Positions 24,266 to 32,035 of a stretch of 64,000 nt of DNA are shown here, one piece after another. The notes below the pieces were generated by a model, which saw only the letters and a program-made list of their open reading frames with translations, made no database searches and was not told where the DNA came from. A program made the position numbers and the translations under genes. Origin of the DNA: Amycolatopsis nalaikhensis (GTDB lineage Bacteria; Actinomycetota; Actinomycetes; Mycobacteriales; Pseudonocardiaceae); the NCBI RefSeq assembly GCF_030264295.1, contig NZ_CP127173.1, positions 4,409,501-4,473,500 on the forward strand, in the 5' to 3' direction. Each line of letters opens with the position of its first letter. Position 1 is the first letter of the stretch.

Positions 24266-24345
24266 AATGTGGCATTGGTTGCGTCTGACGCACCCAATGT
24301 GGCCTTCGGTGCGTCTGACGCACCGAAGGCCACATTGGGGCGCTT
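24266..24345. repeat. CCCAATGTGGC intergenic palindrome, copy 1 (split by IS)
   Basis: Arms of 22 nt at 24293-24314 and 24318-24339 (left arm CCCAATGTGGCCTTCGGTGC...) enclose CTG. A partial extra arm lies at 24261-24280, and the other end of the original repeat is GCGCCCCAAT at 23187-23196 beyond the IS. It separates the convergent amidase and coiled-coil genes, so it is a likely bidirectional terminator. Confidence 0.8.
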
Positions 24346-24348
24346 GGG

Positions 24349-25521
24349 TCAGGAGTTGGGCTTACCGGCCGTCGGGGAGAGCGGCTTGGCGCCGTTGCCG
24401 TTGCCGTTGCTGTTCGCGGGCTTCGTCGCCGGGCCGTTCGGCTTCGCCGGGGCGTTGCCCGGCTTGGCGACCGGCTTCGGGGCGGGCGTCGCCGCCGCCT
24501 TCACCGCGGGCTTCGCCGACGCCGGGATCGGGGGCTGGACCACCGGGACCACCGGTGCGGCCGGGGTCGTCGGGGACTCCGGCGTGTCGCCGCCCACCAG
24601 CTTGGACGCCTGGGGGATCACCGCTTCCTCCGGGAGCGGGGCCAGCTGCGTCTCGCTGCGGTTGAGGATGTCCTCCGCCATCGCCAGGCTCTTGCGGGCC
24701 TGCTCGCGGATCTCCGCCAGCCGCTCGACCTTGCGGTTCGCCGCCGTCGTGCGCTGGGCCGCCTGGGTCGTCGCCTCGTCGAGACGGCGCTTGGCCTCCG
24801 CCGTGGCCTCGTCCAGGCGCCGCTTCGCCTCGGCCGTCGCCTCCGCGATGCGGCGCTCCGCCTGGTTCTTGCTCGCCGTGCGCTGGTCGGCGATGTGCTT
24901 CTCCAGCGCCGCCTTCTGGGCCGACTGGGACGCCTCGAACTCGCGCTCGAGCTTCCGCCGCTTGCGCTCCGCCTCGTTGTCGAGCAGCTCGCGCCGCTGG
25001 GCCGCCTCGACGGTCAGCCGCTGCACCTCGGCGCGCGTGTCCGCCAGCGCGGCCTCGTGCTCGGAGTGCAGCAGGTCGGCCTGCTTGTCCAGCTCCGCGA
25101 CGAGCTTCGTGTACCGCTCACGCAGCTTCTTCGACGCCTCGGTCGACGACGCCCACGTCTTCTCCGCGGCCACCTCGGCGCGCTTGATGATCTCGTCCGC
25201 GCGGGCCTGCGCGAGCGTCACCGTGCGCTGCATCCGCTCGTCGAGGTCCTCGAGCCGCTCCGGCGGCTTCTTCAGCTCCTCGACGCGCGCCTCGAGCGAC
25301 GCCACCTGCTGCCGGACCGATTCCAGTTCCCGCGTCGCCGTCGCGGCCTGCGCCACGGCGGTGTCGCGCTCGCTGAGCACCCGGCGCAGCTGGGCTTCGA
25401 CGTGGTCGAGGTACTGGCGCACCTCGTTGCGGTCGAAGCCGTGCCAGGCCTGGGTGTATTCACGACGAAGGGGGAGGAGGCCGTTGAGGGCGGTTGCGGC
25501 GGGGTCGCGCTCAGGAACCAT
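24349..25521 (-). CDS. DivIVA-like coiled-coil protein
   Basis: A 390-aa cytoplasmic protein. Residues about 20-45 (YTQAWHGFDRNEVRQYLDHV) resemble the membrane-targeting N-terminal domain of DivIVA/Wag31 (the FDxxEVxxYL pattern). Residues about 50-300 form a long heptad-rich coiled coil that includes exact internal repeats AEATAEAKRRLDEATAEAKR. The last 90 residues are Pro/Ala/Asn-rich and disordered. DivIVA proteins direct polar wall growth in actinomycetes; this is a paralogue rather than the essential Wag31, whose gene normally sits in the division cluster. No ribosome site decides between ATG 25521 and nearby starts. Confidence 0.75.
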   Translation of the reverse strand: MVPERDPAATALNGLLPLRREYTQAWHGFDRNEVRQYLDHVEAQLRRVLSERDTAVAQAATATRELESVRQQVASLEARVEELKKPPERLEDLDERMQRTVTLAQARADEIIKRAEVAAEKTWASSTEASKKLRERYTKLVAELDKQADLLHSEHEAALADTRAEVQRLTVEAAQRRELLDNEAERKRRKLEREFEASQSAQKAALEKHIADQRTASKNQAERRIAEATAEAKRRLDEATAEAKRRLDEATTQAAQRTTAANRKVERLAEIREQARKSLAMAEDILNRSETQLAPLPEEAVIPQASKLVGGDTPESPTTPAAPVVPVVQPPIPASAKPAVKAAATPAPKPVAKPGNAPAKPNGPATKPANSNGNGNGAKPLSPTAGKPNS

Positions 25522-25637
25522 GCGCCCGACCGTACCCGGGCACCCACCGCTTACGCCGGTCGGCTTAACAAATCACCAACACGTGTCGCGTTTCCGGCGG
25601 CGCGTCGCCGGAACGGCCGCACCGCCGAAACGCAGCG

Positions 25638-27632
25638 TCACCAGTGGAAGCCGCGCGAAAGGCGAGCGAGCGCCATCGCCGCGCGCGACAGGTGTTTCTC
25701 GCCACGGCCGATCTTCAGCTCACCCGAGCCACCCGCGGCGGTCGAGTCCGGGAAGATCCGGAATCCCTGGTACGCGATCGCGTCGGTCAGGCCCGGCGTG
25801 AGCGTGTAGGCCAGCCCGATCGCCTGCCCCGCCGGGGTCCCGATGTGCTTCGGCCGCTCGACCAGCGCCTTCATCACCATGTCCGCGGCCTGCTCCGGCG
25901 ACTTCGTCGGGAACGCGTCGTAGATCTTCGTCGGGCGGATCATCGGCGTCCGCACCAGCGGCATGTGGATCGTGGTGAACGTGATCCCGTCGCCGTGCGT
26001 TTCGGTCGCCGCGATGCGCGAGAAGTAGTCCAGCGCCGCCTTCGACGCCGCGTACGCCGAGAAGCGCGGCGCGATGCCCTGGACGCCGATCGACGACACG
26101 TTCACGATGTGCCCGAACTTCCGCTCCGACATGTGCGGCAGCACCGCGAGGATCAGCCGGACCGCGCCGAAGTAGTTGATCGCCATCGCGCGCTCGTAGT
26201 CGTGCATCCGGTCGTAGGACAGCTTGATCGACCGGCGGATCGACCGGCCGGCGTTGTTGACCAGCATGTCGATCCGGCCGTGCTCGGCGAGCATCGCGTC
26301 GACGGCCTTGTGCACCGAGTCCTCGTCGGTGAGGTCGGCCGGGTACACCGACGCCGTGCCGCCGGCGGCGACGATCTCGTCGCGGACCTCTTCCAGCTCG
26401 TGCTGGCGGCGCGCGACGAGCAGGGGCACCCCGCCCGCGGCCGCCACCTTCAACGCCGTCGCGCGCCCGATGCCCGACGACGCGCCGGTGATGATCACGC
26501 GACGGCCGTCCAGCTCGCCGCGCGGGCCGTGCTTGCGCGCGCGGAACGGGTCGAGGTGCTCGCGCCAGTAGCGCCACAGCGTCGGCGCGTACTCCTCCAG
26601 CCGCGGCACGTCGACCGTGCCCGCGAGCGCCTTGCGCGTCTCGGCCGAGGAGAACACCGACGGGAACGCCATCGTCTCCAGCAGCACCGGCGGGATGCCG
26701 AACCGCTCCATCACGGCGTCGCGCGCGATGGTGACGCCGGGGATGTGCTCGGTCAGCTTGACCAGCCCGACGATCCGCTTCGAGATACCTTCGCCGAGCT
26801 GCGCGGTGATCGTCGGCGCGCCCGCGGCCCGCGCGAACGCGTTGTACACCGACACGACCGGCTGCGGCTCGGGGTTGACCAGGTGGAACGCGTGGCCGTC
26901 GAGCCCCGGCTTGACCACCAGCTCCAGCAGCGCCTTGGCGACGTAGTCGACCGGCACGATGTTGGTGTCGCCGAGGTCCGGGCCGACGATCGGCAGCACG
27001 TCCGGCAGTCCGGCGAGCCGGTTGATCGCGGGGAAGAGGTAGTACGGGCCGTCGATCTTGTCCATCTCGCCGGTCTCGGAGTGCCCGACGACGACGGCGG
27101 GCCGGTAGACCCGCCACGGCACCTGGTCCTGCTCGCGGACGATCTTCTCGGCCTCGAACTTCGTCCGGTGGTACGGCGTGACCAGCCGCTGGCCGGCGTC
27201 GAACATCTCCTCGGTGAACACGCCTTCGTGGTCGCCCGCGACGGCCACCGAGGAGACGTGGTGCAGGCAGCCGGCGCGCAGGTCGGCGGCGAGGTCGACG
27301 ACGGCGCGGGTGCCGTCCACATTGGCCTTGATGCTGGCTTCGTCGTCGGCGGTGAGGTCGTAGAGCGCGGCGAGGTGGACGACGTGGTCGACGTGGCCGC
27401 GCAGCTTGTCGCGGTCCGCCTCGGACACGCCGAGCAGCGGCTCGCCGAGGTCGCCGGTGACGAGCGTGACGCGGTCGGAGTGCGGCCACTGGTCGACGAG
27501 CGCGGCCAGCTTGGCCTTGCTCGGCGCGCGGACCAGCAGCGCGACGCGGTCGTCGTCGGGGCGGGAGAGCAGCAGCCGGGTGAACTGGCGCCCGATCAGT
27601 CCGGTCGCCCCGGTCACCAAGAACGTCGCCAT
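25638..27632 (-). CDS. Two-domain SDR acyl-CoA (fatty acyl) reductase
   Basis: A 664-aa protein with two Rossmann domains. The N-terminal extended SDR (about 1-365) has FLVTGATGLIGRQFTRLL, the catalytic YHRTKFEAE and HSETGEMDKIDGPYYLF. The C-terminal classical SDR (about 380-664) has VIITGASSGIGRA, NNAGRSIRRSIKLSYDRM, and YAASKAALD. The order and many blocks (HSETGEMDK, NNAGRSIRRS, FTTIHMPLVRTPMI, PTKIYDAFPT) match my memory of the bifunctional fatty acyl-CoA reductase of Marinobacter and mycobacterial AcrA1-type proteins. It would reduce long acyl-CoA through aldehyde to alcohol, for wax esters or lipids. ATG 27632 begins at MATFLVTG; an upstream start at 27656 is possible. Confidence 0.8.
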   Translation of the reverse strand: MATFLVTGATGLIGRQFTRLLLSRPDDDRVALLVRAPSKAKLAALVDQWPHSDRVTLVTGDLGEPLLGVSEADRDKLRGHVDHVVHLAALYDLTADDEASIKANVDGTRAVVDLAADLRAGCLHHVSSVAVAGDHEGVFTEEMFDAGQRLVTPYHRTKFEAEKIVREQDQVPWRVYRPAVVVGHSETGEMDKIDGPYYLFPAINRLAGLPDVLPIVGPDLGDTNIVPVDYVAKALLELVVKPGLDGHAFHLVNPEPQPVVSVYNAFARAAGAPTITAQLGEGISKRIVGLVKLTEHIPGVTIARDAVMERFGIPPVLLETMAFPSVFSSAETRKALAGTVDVPRLEEYAPTLWRYWREHLDPFRARKHGPRGELDGRRVIITGASSGIGRATALKVAAAGGVPLLVARRQHELEEVRDEIVAAGGTASVYPADLTDEDSVHKAVDAMLAEHGRIDMLVNNAGRSIRRSIKLSYDRMHDYERAMAINYFGAVRLILAVLPHMSERKFGHIVNVSSIGVQGIAPRFSAYAASKAALDYFSRIAATETHGDGITFTTIHMPLVRTPMIRPTKIYDAFPTKSPEQAADMVMKALVERPKHIGTPAGQAIGLAYTLTPGLTDAIAYQGFRIFPDSTAAGGSGELKIGRGEKHLSRAAMALARLSRGFHW

Positions 27633-27732
27633 CGTCTTCACACCTCTCGCCCGCATCCCTGACCCTGGGCATTCTGCTGCATATGGCCGTCACTGACCAC
27701 CGTGGCGGGACGTGAAGTTACTCACGGGTAAC

Positions 27733-28407
27733 TTATGTCGGGTCCGCGATGACGACGCGGTTCTCCTCGTAGCCGTCCGAGCCGCCGACCCACCGGCCGC
27801 CGCAGGTCACCAGCACCACGCGGTGCGGGCCGGACTGGCCGAACAGGTCGTCGGCCCGCGCGGGCAGGTCGTCCTTGTGCACGGTGACCAGCTGGGAGAC
27901 GCGGTAGCGCCACGTCTTCCCGGCACTGTCCACAATGGTCACCTCGGCGCCGATCCGGTCGGTCCACAGCTCGGCGAACGGGCCCGTGGCCCCGCGCCAG
28001 TTCACGTGGCCGGCGAACACGCTCGCCCCGCTCGCCGCGTCCAGCGCGGCACCCCACCACGTCGCCTGGCCGAGGTCCGCCGGGATCGGCAGCTCGCCGC
28101 TCGGGCCGAGGTCCTTGCGCACGAGCGCCGCCGTGCCGCCGCCGGGCAGCCGGACGGTGCCCCGCGGCTGCGGTGGCGGCGCGGCCGTGGTCTGCGCCGC
28201 CGGAGCCGCGGGCGTCGTGCTCGCGGGAGCGGGCGTGGGCGCGGGCGCGGGTGCGACCGGTGCCGGCGGAACGACGGCCGCGACGGGCAGCGCGGTGCCG
28301 ACGACGGCGACCGGCGGCGCGGTGACCACGCCCGTGCCGAACTGCACCGCGAGCACCGTCGCCGCGCCGAAGACGAACCCGGCGAGCAGCCGTCCGTTGC
28401 GTGCCAC
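27733..28407 (-). CDS. Class F sortase
   Basis: A 224-aa membrane-anchored transpeptidase. GTG 28407 is chosen because GGAGG stands eight bases before it. Residues 5-30 form the signal anchor (LLAGFVFGAATVLAVQFGTG); about 60 Ala/Pro/Thr residues cross the wall. The sortase barrel shows SVFAGHVNWRG (catalytic His), VLVTCGGRWVGG (catalytic Cys) and YEENRVVIAD (Arg). Class F sortases of actinobacteria attach surface proteins to peptidoglycan. The gene starts four bases after the stop of the surface-protein gene, so they form an operon and the surface protein is the presumed substrate. Confidence 0.9.
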   Translation of the reverse strand: MARNGRLLAGFVFGAATVLAVQFGTGVVTAPPVAVVGTALPVAAVVPPAPVAPAPAPTPAPASTTPAAPAAQTTAAPPPQPRGTVRLPGGGTAALVRKDLGPSGELPIPADLGQATWWGAALDAASGASVFAGHVNWRGATGPFAELWTDRIGAEVTIVDSAGKTWRYRVSQLVTVHKDDLPARADDLFGQSGPHRVVLVTCGGRWVGGSDGYEENRVVIADPT

Positions 28408-28411
28408 GCCG

Positions 28412-29863
28412 TTACCTCCGGGCGGCCCGCCGCGCGGCGAACCCGACGAGCCCGGCGCCGAGCAGCACGAGCAGGCCGAGCCCGGCCAGGCCCGGCGCGG
28501 AGTAGGTCGTCTCGACGACACCGCGGGCCTGCGCGACCGGCTGGTCCCCGGCCGGGATCGCGCGCGGCACTTCGTTCGGCTTGTTCGTCACGGTCAGCGC
28601 GAGGGTCTCGCCCGGCTTCACCGTGCCGCAGGCCGACGGCGGATTCTGCGGGTCGAACGCGTTCGTGTAGCCGGGCGGCGGGCTGGCCTCGACGACGCAG
28701 ATCTCCTGCGGCGCGCGGAGGTTCTCGACCGCGACCCCGCCGGTCGCGCCGTCGGTGGTGACGACGGCGGGCTTGCCGTCGGCGCCGGTGAGCGGCTTGC
28801 CGTCCTGGCCGAGCGCGGCCGACGTCTTGTCCTTGCCGGTGATCCGCAGGACGGCGCCGCCGACGCCCTTGCCGGTGTTCGCGTCGGTCTTCGTCACCTG
28901 CACCTTGCCGGGCTTCGCGAGCGCGAGGACGCCGTGCGCGGTCAGTTCCTTCTCACCGCCGGTGGAGACGACGCGCTGGACGCCGGTGTTCACCGGCACC
29001 CGCACGTACGGCCGGTCGGCGGGGGCGGACAGCGCGGCCGCGAGCTGCGGCCGGTCGCCGGTCGGCGTCAGCTCCACGTGCACGGTGCCGTCGGCGCCGG
29101 TCTCGAGCGTGACGTCCTTCGCCGCGCCCTGCGGGCTCGAGTTCCCGGCCGCCGGTTCCCCGCCGAGGGTCGCGTCGGTGGCCGTCAGCTTCACCGGGAC
29201 TCCGGGGACGCCCTTGCCCTTGGCGTTCTTCACGGTGACCGTCCAGCCCGCGGTCTCGCCGGGGTGCTGGTCGCCTTCGGGCGTGGTGACCGACGCGGTC
29301 CACGGCCCGCGGTTGGCCGCGGCCTCGGTCCGCAGGCGTTCGACGGCCGCCTTGGCGTCCGCGGGCAGCCGGTCGAGGTGGTAGGCGGCGTCGTAGCCGA
29401 TCTTGTCCGCCTTCAGGGCCGGGTCGAGGTCCGCGGGGGTGCGCGGGGCCGCCGTCCAGGAGTGCAGCAGGTGGGCGAGCGCGGCGGCTTCGGCGGGCTG
29501 CTTCGTGTCGCCGTAGCGCAGGAGCAGGTAGGAGATGTTCGCCGCCTGGTCGGCGGGCAGCTTCGTGCCCCACTTCGTCAGCAGTTCGTCGCCGGGCTGG
29601 TAAGTCTCGTCGGTATCGGGGGCCTTGAGCTGGAAGCTCACGCAGAACACCTGCTGCCCGCCGACGAGGTAGGAGCCGAGCCAGTTGCGGCTCGGCCGCG
29701 GGCTCATGTCCTGGCCCGGCGTGACGGCGTAACCGATGCCCTCCTGGCTCGCGGCCGACGCGGCGGGCGCGCCGATCGTCACGGAGAGCGTGCCGAGCAA
29801 CGCCGTCGCGAGCAGGCCGGTGAGCGCGCGAAGTCCCGCGCGCGGGTGTGTCGACCACCCCAT
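28412..29863 (-). CDS. Cell-surface protein with thioester-like and SpaA/prealbumin-like domains
   Basis: A 483-aa exported protein. A signal peptide (residues 1-38, LTGLLATALLGTLSVTIG) is followed by a domain of about 160 residues resembling actinobacterial thioester domains (GYAVTPGQDM, QVFCVSFQLK, with AALAHLLHSW later). A beta-sandwich region (GWTVTVKNAKGKGVPGVPV) and a SpaA-type module come next (KVQVTKTDANTGKGVGGAVL to NPPSACGTVKPGETLALTV). The C-terminus is a membrane helix and Arg tail (GLGLLVLLGAGLVGFAARRA). A recognisable LPxTG is absent; the sequence before the helix is TTYSAPGLAG. The adjacent sortase starts four bases after its stop. It probably serves adhesion at the cell surface. 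Confidence 0.75.
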   Translation of the reverse strand: MGWSTHPRAGLRALTGLLATALLGTLSVTIGAPAASAASQEGIGYAVTPGQDMSPRPSRNWLGSYLVGGQQVFCVSFQLKAPDTDETYQPGDELLTKWGTKLPADQAANISYLLLRYGDTKQPAEAAALAHLLHSWTAAPRTPADLDPALKADKIGYDAAYHLDRLPADAKAAVERLRTEAAANRGPWTASVTTPEGDQHPGETAGWTVTVKNAKGKGVPGVPVKLTATDATLGGEPAAGNSSPQGAAKDVTLETGADGTVHVELTPTGDRPQLAAALSAPADRPYVRVPVNTGVQRVVSTGGEKELTAHGVLALAKPGKVQVTKTDANTGKGVGGAVLRITGKDKTSAALGQDGKPLTGADGKPAVVTTDGATGGVAVENLRAPQEICVVEASPPPGYTNAFDPQNPPSACGTVKPGETLALTVTNKPNEVPRAIPAGDQPVAQARGVVETTYSAPGLAGLGLLVLLGAGLVGFAARRAARR

Positions 29864-30081
29864 GGTGTCCAGGCTCCTTCGTCGGGACGTGCGTCGACGC
29901 CGGTGCGTCGCCGCAGGTCACGCGATTGATCAACTCCCCGACGCGCGTACGGTGCACGACCGGACACGCCAGGTGAGCGTCACTCGGAGGGGGTTCGGCT
30001 GTCTACCGCCCTTCGGGTGGCGGTCGCCGAACGGTCGTGATCTCCGTCGCATACCGTGTCCGCCGTGGCCAGGGGCCCGCA

Positions 30082-30107
30082 GTCGAGTAAAGTCGTCTTT
30101 ACTCGAC
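30082..30107. promoter_or_regulatory. Perfect palindrome in the 29864-30182 divergent region
   Basis: Arms GTCGAGTAAAG (30082-30092) and CTTTACTCGAC (30097-30107) enclose TCGT. It is AT-rich against its surroundings and lies 76 bp before the BI-1 gene, between divergent genes, so it is an operator candidate. Nothing else is evident in 29864-30182. Confidence 0.55.
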
Positions 30108-30182
30108 GGGAACCGCGCGCCCCCGGCGGTCGTTGACCCGATGCAGCGTCGATCCACAAAGCAGCAGATCCAGGAGGATCAG

Positions 30183-31016
30183 GTGCGTTCCAGTAGCAAC
30201 CCGGCGTTCCGCAACCTGCCCCACGGCGGAACCGCGACCTACGGGCAGTACGGGCCCCCGGTGGGCTTCAACCAGACCCAGGGCGGCGTGCCCGGGTACG
30301 GCCCGGGCCAGGTCACCTCCGGTGAGGGCGACCGGCCGATGACCGTCGACGACGTCGTCATCAAGACGGGTCTGTCCCTCGGCACCGCGCTGCTCCTCGG
30401 GGTGATCACGGCCATCTGGGCCCAGACCCAGCTGGCGGAGACCGGCAGGCTGTCCGGCGCGCTCCTCGGCGCGATGCTCGGCGGCCTCGTCGTCGGGCTC
30501 GTCATCTCGCTGGTGATGATTTTCCGCCAGAAGCCCAGCGGCGCCCTGACGCTGACGTACTCGGCCGCCGAAGGTGTCTTCCTCGGCGCGCTGAGCGGTG
30601 TCTTCGAGGTCGTCTACCCGGGCATCGCCCTGCAGGCGATCATCGGCACCGCGGGTGTGTTCATCGGCATGCTGGTCGTCTACAAGACCGGCGCGGTCAA
30701 GGTGACGCCCAAGCTGACCAAGTGGATCGTCGGCGCGATCTTCGGTGTCGTGATCCTGATGCTGGTCAACCTGGTCAGCGCGCTGATCTTCGGCTTCAAC
30801 CCGCTGCGCGACGGCGGACCGCTGGCGATCGTGTTCAGCCTCGTCTGCATCGGCATCGCGGCGTTCAGCTTCCTGCTCGACTTCGACCAGGCCGACCGGA
30901 TGATCCGCGAGGGCATGCCGTCGAAGTGGGCGTGGTACGCGGCGTTCGGCCTGATGACGACGCTCGTCTGGCTGTACCTGGAGATCCTGCGGCTGCTGTC
31001 GTACCTCCGCGAGTAA
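30183..31016 (+). CDS. Bax inhibitor-1/YccA family membrane protein
   Basis: A 277-aa protein with about 60 soluble N-terminal residues (Gly/Tyr/Gln-rich) then seven predicted membrane helices (TGLSLGTALLLGVITAIWA to AFGLMTTLVWLYLEILRLL). Late helices hold the family pattern FLLDFDQADRMIREGMP, with the acidic residues thought to gate ions in BI-1 proteins. GTG 30183 is chosen for AGGAGG five bases before it; ATG 30141 is an alternative. BI-1 proteins are pH-sensitive calcium-leak channels in the homologues studied; the role in actinobacteria is unknown. A strong terminator follows. Confidence 0.88.
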   Translation: MRSSSNPAFRNLPHGGTATYGQYGPPVGFNQTQGGVPGYGPGQVTSGEGDRPMTVDDVVIKTGLSLGTALLLGVITAIWAQTQLAETGRLSGALLGAMLGGLVVGLVISLVMIFRQKPSGALTLTYSAAEGVFLGALSGVFEVVYPGIALQAIIGTAGVFIGMLVVYKTGAVKVTPKLTKWIVGAIFGVVILMLVNLVSALIFGFNPLRDGGPLAIVFSLVCIGIAAFSFLLDFDQADRMIREGMPSKWAWYAAFGLMTTLVWLYLEILRLLSYLRE

Positions 31017-31038
31017 CCTGGCTCACCGTCCCGCAGTG

Positions 31039-31070
31039 AAGGCGCTCCGTAACCAACGGGGCGCCTTTTC
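31039..31070 (+). terminator. Intrinsic terminator of the BI-1 gene
   Basis: Stem AGGCGCTCCGT / ACGGGGCGCCT (one GU pair) with loop AACCA, followed by TTTTC. Confidence 0.9.
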
Positions 31071-31171
31071 TGTGGGTTAATGACCCTTTCGGGGACCCCG
31101 CTGCGGGCTGTGCTCACCCTGCGTGTTGGATGTGCCGGTCGGTTCTTCATTTCACATGTGTGAGGTTCACA

Positions 31172-31873
31172 GTGAGCGTTCCCCCTCCGGCCCCCGGGGG
31201 CCAGCAGCCGGTGGGTCAGCCCGATCCCTACGGACCGCCGCCCGGTGGTCAGCCGCAGCAGCAGTACGGGCAGCCCGGCCAGTACGGCCCGCCGCCCGGC
31301 CAGTTCCCGCCGCCCGGCCAGCCCGGCTACGCGCCCGTGCCGCCGGTGCCGAAGAAGTCCAAGACCGGCACCATCGTCAAGTTCGCGGTCATCGGCGTCG
31401 TCGTGATCGCCGCCGTGATCGTGGGGATCGTGTCGTTCGCCAAGTCGCCGGCCAGCTCCAGCGCCGGTGACTGCCTCACCATCACCGAGTTCACCACCGG
31501 TGGCGACGACCCGGTGAAGGCCGACTGCGCGGACGTCAACGCGAACGTGAAGATCGGCGCCAAGCTCGACAGCGCGAGCGACGAGTGCCCCGGCGGGGCG
31601 GAATCCCCGTACGACACGTACTCGGTCACCGGCCGCAGCTCGTACAAGCTGTGCCTGATGGTCAACGCCAAGCAGGGCGACTGCCTGGCGAACCTGACCT
31701 CGAAGACGCAGGGCTACAAGAAGGTGCCGTGCACCGACCCGAGCGGCGAGGCCGAGGTGGTCAAGGTCGTCGCCGGCCAGGCGGACAAGAACGCCTGCGG
31801 GACCGAGGAAGACGTCATCGCCGTCGCGTACCCGGAGCCCGCGCAGACGATGTGCTTCAAGGCCAAGAAGTAG
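31172..31873 (+). CDS. LppU/SCO3897-like membrane-anchored protein
   Basis: A 233-aa protein. Residues 1-58 are Pro/Gln/Gly/Tyr-rich (GQPDPYGPPPGGQPQQQYGQ), followed by KKSK and one membrane helix (FAVIGVVVIAAVIVGIVSF, about 65-85). The outer domain of about 145 residues has paired cysteines in the order GDCLTITEF, VKADCADVNANVKIG, DECPGG, YKLCLMVNAKQGDCL, VPCTDPSGEAEVVKV and ACG, the pattern of LppU-family domains. GTG 31172 gives VSVPPPAPGG; an in-frame start at 31130 exists but is less likely. Function unknown; disulfide-rich and extracytoplasmic. Confidence 0.75.
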   Translation: MSVPPPAPGGQQPVGQPDPYGPPPGGQPQQQYGQPGQYGPPPGQFPPPGQPGYAPVPPVPKKSKTGTIVKFAVIGVVVIAAVIVGIVSFAKSPASSSAGDCLTITEFTTGGDDPVKADCADVNANVKIGAKLDSASDECPGGAESPYDTYSVTGRSSYKLCLMVNAKQGDCLANLTSKTQGYKKVPCTDPSGEAEVVKVVAGQADKNACGTEEDVIAVAYPEPAQTMCFKAKK

Positions 31874-31887
31874 GCAGCGAACCCCGT

Positions 31888-31922
31888 CGAAGGCCCTCTC
31901 GCCCCGTGCGAGGGGGCCTTCG
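31888..31922 (+). terminator. Intrinsic terminator after the LppU-like gene
   Basis: Fourteen-bp stem CGAAGGCCCTCTCG / CGAGGGGGCCTTCG (one GU pair) with loop CCCCGTG. The T-tract is weak (TCTCGCTC). Confidence 0.8.
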
Positions 31923-32035
31923 TCTCGCTCGGCTTCGCCTCACCCGGTGCCGGCGGACAGCACCTGCCGAGGCGTTTTTGTCGGTGGCCCCCGGTAGCCT
32001 CGCGGACGAATCGGAAAACCGGGGGGAATCTCCTT

